Shown: one piece after another, positions 7,383 through 9,027 of the stretch
Numbering within the stretch: the first letter of the stretch is position 1
How the letters are laid out: each line of letters starts with the position of its first letter
NCBI GenBank assembly: GCA_964641715.1
Contig: CAZXMB010000122.1
Span: 1 to 9,027 of the forward strand
Reading direction: 5' to 3'
Source: CAZXMB01 sp964641715
GTDB taxonomy: Bacteria > Desulfobacterota > BSN033 > UBA1163
Length of the DNA stretch: 9,027 nucleotides
The notes under the pieces: model-generated
Database searches by the model: none
What the model was told of the DNA's origin: nothing
Seen by the model: only the letters and a program-made list of their open reading frames with translations
Made by a program: the position numbers and the translations under genes

Positions 7383-7891
7383 AAAACTCCTGTTCATCTG
7401 TTTCAAGACTCCTGGATCGATACTTCGACCATGAGGCTACAAAAAAGGAACGAATCTTTGTGGAAAGGCACCTCACCCGCTGCTCGGATTGTCAGGAGAG
7501 ATTAAATCTAATGGAAGGGCTCAGGGCATCGCTTAGGAAACCCGTTGAAGAGGCTCTGGAAAAGGAGACTTTCCCCTGGGTCTGGGAGAAGATCGAAAGG
7601 GAAATCCGATTGGGAAAGAGACCTTCCTGGCGGGAATCCCTCCGCTCATGGCTGGATATGACTCCCCTTTTGAGAAGAAAGGTCTGGATTCCGGCAGTGG
7701 TGACGGCAGTCATTTTCATCCTCGTCACCGCACCCATCCTGTTTAAAAAAAGCCCTTCCTATTTAGAACGGTCTGTTGTAGAATATGTCGAAAGTCAGAC
7801 CTACAATGTGATGGTCTATGAATCGGAAAAGGCAAAGGTAACGGTCATCTGGCTTTTCGAGGGCCCGGACGAAGAGTCTTCCCCGTCATGA
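7379..7891 (+). CDS. zinc-finger membrane anti-sigma factor
   Basis: A 170-residue protein starting at the ATG that overlaps the sigma-factor stop (ATGA at 7379-7382), a layout that couples translation and fixes stoichiometry. Residues about 5-50 are a zf-HC2/ZAS-type anti-sigma domain with the H31-x3-C35-x2-C38 motif. Residues about 102-122 form one membrane span (VWIPAVVTAVIFILVTAPIL). The 48-residue remainder is expected to be outside the cytoplasm and has a YNVMVYESEKAKVTVIWLF segment, then an acidic tail. From family knowledge it should hold the sigma factor at the membrane until an envelope or redox signal releases it. A longer in-frame start at 7286 would overlap the sigma gene by nearly 100 nt and is rejected. 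The stop overlaps the next gene's start, again by ATGA. Confidence 0.88.
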   Translation: MKNSCSSVSRLLDRYFDHEATKKERIFVERHLTRCSDCQERLNLMEGLRASLRKPVEEALEKETFPWVWEKIEREIRLGKRPSWRESLRSWLDMTPLLRRKVWIPAVVTAVIFILVTAPILFKKSPSYLERSVVEYVESQTYNVMVYESEKAKVTVIWLFEGPDEESSPS

Positions 7892-8331
7892 AAAAAACAA
7901 TTTCTCTCTTCATTCTCCTTCTCATTACGATTTTCCTGTTCCCTTTGGAAAGCCTTGCCCAGATTCAGACCAGATTAAGGGTGATTCGAGCTTCTAATGT
8001 GGGATCGAGTATCGACCCTTCTTTAAGGGATGTGCATAAGGAGTTAGGATCGCTTTTCAGCTTCACCTCCTACCGCCTCCTGATTGATGAGCCCCTTAAT
8101 CTCTCACCTAACCGGCCCATTTCAGTCTCAGCCCGAGAGGGGAGGATAATGATAGAGACGACCTTACTGGGGATGAGTAAGGGTGTGGCTGAGTTAAGAA
8201 TAAGGGTTACCCGTGAAGGAAAAGATATTCTCAACACTCAGGTCAGACTTTTTTCTGGAAGGACGGTCTTAATCGGAGGTCCGAAGCTCCGTGAAGGCGT
8301 GATCATATACGCCTTTTCCGCTCGCTTTTAA
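7888..8331 (+). CDS. exported protein of unknown function, third gene of the sigma operon
   Basis: A 147-residue protein with a clear signal peptide: basic MKKT, hydrophobic 5-20, and cleavage likely after SLA at residue 24, leaving a mature protein of about 123 residues beginning QIQTRLRV. The mature part is mostly alternating hydrophobic and polar beta-type sequence, with LRDVHKELGSLFSFTSYRLL at 47-66 and a GGPKLREGVIIYAFSARF ending. No cysteines, no further membrane span and no lipobox are seen, so a soluble periplasmic protein is most likely. I do not recognise a named family. Its start overlaps the anti-sigma stop (ATGA at 7888-7891), so it is translated with the sigma pair and could sense the signal, modulate the anti-sigma's outer domain, or be an effector; this is inference. 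Confidence 0.82.
   Translation: MKKTISLFILLLITIFLFPLESLAQIQTRLRVIRASNVGSSIDPSLRDVHKELGSLFSFTSYRLLIDEPLNLSPNRPISVSAREGRIMIETTLLGMSKGVAELRIRVTREGKDILNTQVRLFSGRTVLIGGPKLREGVIIYAFSARF
8294..8317 (+). terminator. weak hairpin with T-run at the end of the sigma operon
   Basis: AAGGCGT (8294-8300) pairs perfectly with ACGCCTT (8309-8315) around GATCATAT, and the 3' arm runs into TTTT (8314-8317). It lies inside the last codons of the exported-protein gene. The stem is only seven bases and the T-run is short and partly in the stem, so termination would be partial at best. Confidence 0.3.
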
Positions 8332-8361
8332 AATGACGTTACCGTGTCCATCCCTATGTCC

Positions 8362-8410
8362 GATTCTTACTTTCTATTTCCCGCTTCCCATCTCCTATTT
8401 TCTGCTCTCC
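8362..8410 (+). repeat. degenerate 7-nt tandem repeat, about seven units
   Basis: Consecutive heptads from 8362 are GATTCTT, ACTTTCT, ATTTCCC, GCTTCCC, ATCTCCT, ATTTTCT and GCTCTCC. Every unit begins with a purine then a pyrimidine or A/T and continues in pyrimidines, giving a consensus near RYTTCCY. It sits in the 158-nt spacer between the sigma operon and the repeat-protein gene, just upstream of the ECF-like promoter. It resembles the short heptameric tandem repeats seen in the intergenic DNA of several bacterial groups. Confidence 0.5.
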
Positions 8411-8419
8411 TTTTTATTT

Positions 8420-8447
8420 GAATAAATCTCCCTTTCCCTCCGTCTAA
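8420..8447 (+). promoter_or_regulatory. ECF-type promoter candidate for the repeat-protein gene
   Basis: GAATAA at 8420-8425 and TCTAA at 8443-8447 (within CGTCTAAA) are 17 nt apart. This matches the element before the sigma gene except for one extra spacer base. The start site would be near 8454, about 36 nt before the ATG, leaving room for the AAGGAGGG ribosome site at 8476-8483. Confidence 0.5.
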
Positions 8448-8489
8448 ACAAGTGAAAGATAAAAAAATGATCCGGAAGGAGGGATTTTT

Positions 8490-8924
8490 ATGTTGAAGAA
8501 ATTAACAACGGCGATCTTGATCCTGTCTTTAGTCTTCCTTTTCACGATCACCCCTGCTGAGGCTGGTTCCAAAGCCCGTCATATGTGGCAGGGGGCCGGG
8601 ATTGCACTTGGAGCCCTCGCCCTCGGAGGCCTCCTGGCCCATCAAGCCTATGTCTATTCTCATACCCCACCCCCGGCTGTTTACCTTCCTCCTCCGCCTC
8701 CCCGGCCTGAACCGTATTATTGTCCTCCTCCCCAGCCCGAATATGTCCCGGGACACTGGGAAATGGTCCGTGAATGGGTTCCCGGATCATGGGAAAGGAT
8801 CTGGATACCCGATCATTATGATCGATGGGGCAACCGGATAGCAGGCCACTACGAAGAACGACAAACCCCGGGACGTTATGTGGAGAGAAGGGTTTGGGTC
8901 GAAGGGTATTACCGGTATAACTAA
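8490..8924 (+). CDS. exported proline-rich protein with W-x-PG-x-W-like repeats
   Basis: A 144-residue protein. Residues 1-25 are a signal peptide ending AEA. Residues 35-54 are a glycine/alanine-rich hydrophobic stretch (GAGIALGALALGGLLA) that could anchor it in a membrane. Residues 60-83 are proline-rich with runs of four or five Pro. From about 84 to 142 come irregular repeats of about 11 residues rich in Trp, Tyr, Gly and charged residues: YVPGHWEMV, EWVPGSWERI, WIPDHYDRWG, IAGHYEER, TPGRYVERR and WVEGYY. Such YxPGxW-type repeats occur in small bacterial envelope proteins of unknown function. The start has a strong AAGGAGGG six bases upstream. The shared promoter element makes it a likely target of the neighbouring ECF sigma factor, so an envelope-stress or cell-surface role is plausible but unproven. 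Confidence 0.85.
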   Translation: MLKKLTTAILILSLVFLFTITPAEAGSKARHMWQGAGIALGALALGGLLAHQAYVYSHTPPPAVYLPPPPPRPEPYYCPPPQPEYVPGHWEMVREWVPGSWERIWIPDHYDRWGNRIAGHYEERQTPGRYVERRVWVEGYYRYN

Positions 8925-8954
8925 ACCCCTCGCCTTGGAGGCTGTGTCACCATT

Positions 8955-9005
8955 CCGTTCATGGTTCGAGAACCCTGTCCTGAGTGACCCGTTCATCCTT
9001 CGAGA
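8955..9005 (+). repeat. imperfect direct repeat feeding the terminator
   Basis: CCGTTCATGGTTCGAGA at 8955-8971 and CCGTTCATCCTTCGAGA at 8989-9005 match at 15 of 17 positions, 34 nt apart. The downstream ATGAACGG (9014-9021) can pair with the CCGTTCAT of either copy, so two alternative hairpins are possible. The wording is like the CCGTTCA...TGAACGG palindromic intergenic repeats found in many environmental bacterial genomes (recalled, not searched). Confidence 0.5.
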
Positions 9006-9027
9006 GCCTCAGGATGAACGGTTTTTT
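8989..9027 (+). terminator. strong intrinsic terminator after the repeat-protein gene
   Basis: CCGTTCATCCT (8989-8999) pairs perfectly over 11 bases with AGGATGAACGG (9011-9021), leaving an 11-nt loop, and is followed at once by six T to the window end. It lies 65 nt after the stop of the repeat-protein gene. This is a textbook Rho-independent terminator in the plus direction. Confidence 0.88.

Noticed and set aside
8528..8996. Minus-strand open frames opposite the repeat-protein gene
   Set aside because: They mirror the repetitive proline-rich codons of the real gene and have no signal, domain or ribosome-site support.

Overview
The window is a scaffolded bacterial fragment with two runs of exactly 100 N (1655-1754 and 6663-6762), typical of a metagenome or draft assembly. 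Gene style suggests a Gram-negative-like, non-enterobacterial lineage: purine-rich genes, AGGAGG ribosome sites, an anti-sigma factor with a single membrane span, a GAF/HD-GYP protein, and exported proteins with ordinary signal peptides. A Desulfobacterota-like or neighbouring phylum would fit, but this is a guess from protein flavour and not a placement.

Left part (1-5278, all minus strand). A divergent-promoter region at 5279-5415 starts a leftward transcription unit. It encodes a GAF + HD-GYP cyclic-di-GMP phosphodiesterase, then a DEAD/DEAH-type helicase of the MrfA (YprA) family, then a DEDDh exonuclease with a TPR tail of the MrfB (YprB) family. In Bacillus subtilis MrfA and MrfB act together in repair of mitomycin C damage outside the UvrABC pathway. 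The helicase C-terminus and the helicase/exonuclease junction lie in the first N gap, so their apparent fusion in one frame is an assembly artefact. Beyond them, with its own good sigma70-type promoter and a leader of about 114 nt, is a 54-residue FmdB-type zinc-ribbon protein.

Middle (5279-6662). A class II fructose-bisphosphate aldolase gene runs rightward from the divergent region. It converges on a small membrane-protein gene on the minus strand, with a hairpin between them. The second N gap follows.

Right part (6763-9027, all plus strand). An ECF sigma factor, a zinc-finger membrane anti-sigma factor and an exported protein of unknown function are joined by two ATGA overlaps. After a 158-nt spacer comes an exported protein with proline-rich and W-P-G-x-W-like repeats. 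The two transcription units are preceded by nearly the same promoter-like sequence, GAATA then CGTCTAA with 15 or 16 nt between, which resembles sigma-E/ECF promoters. The simplest reading is a self-regulated envelope-stress sigma factor that also drives the repeat protein. The spacer also holds a degenerate 7-nt tandem repeat, and the window ends in a strong intrinsic terminator built in a repeat-derived sequence.

No rRNA, tRNA, CRISPR array or insertion sequence was seen. No gene-free stretch exceeds 300 bases.
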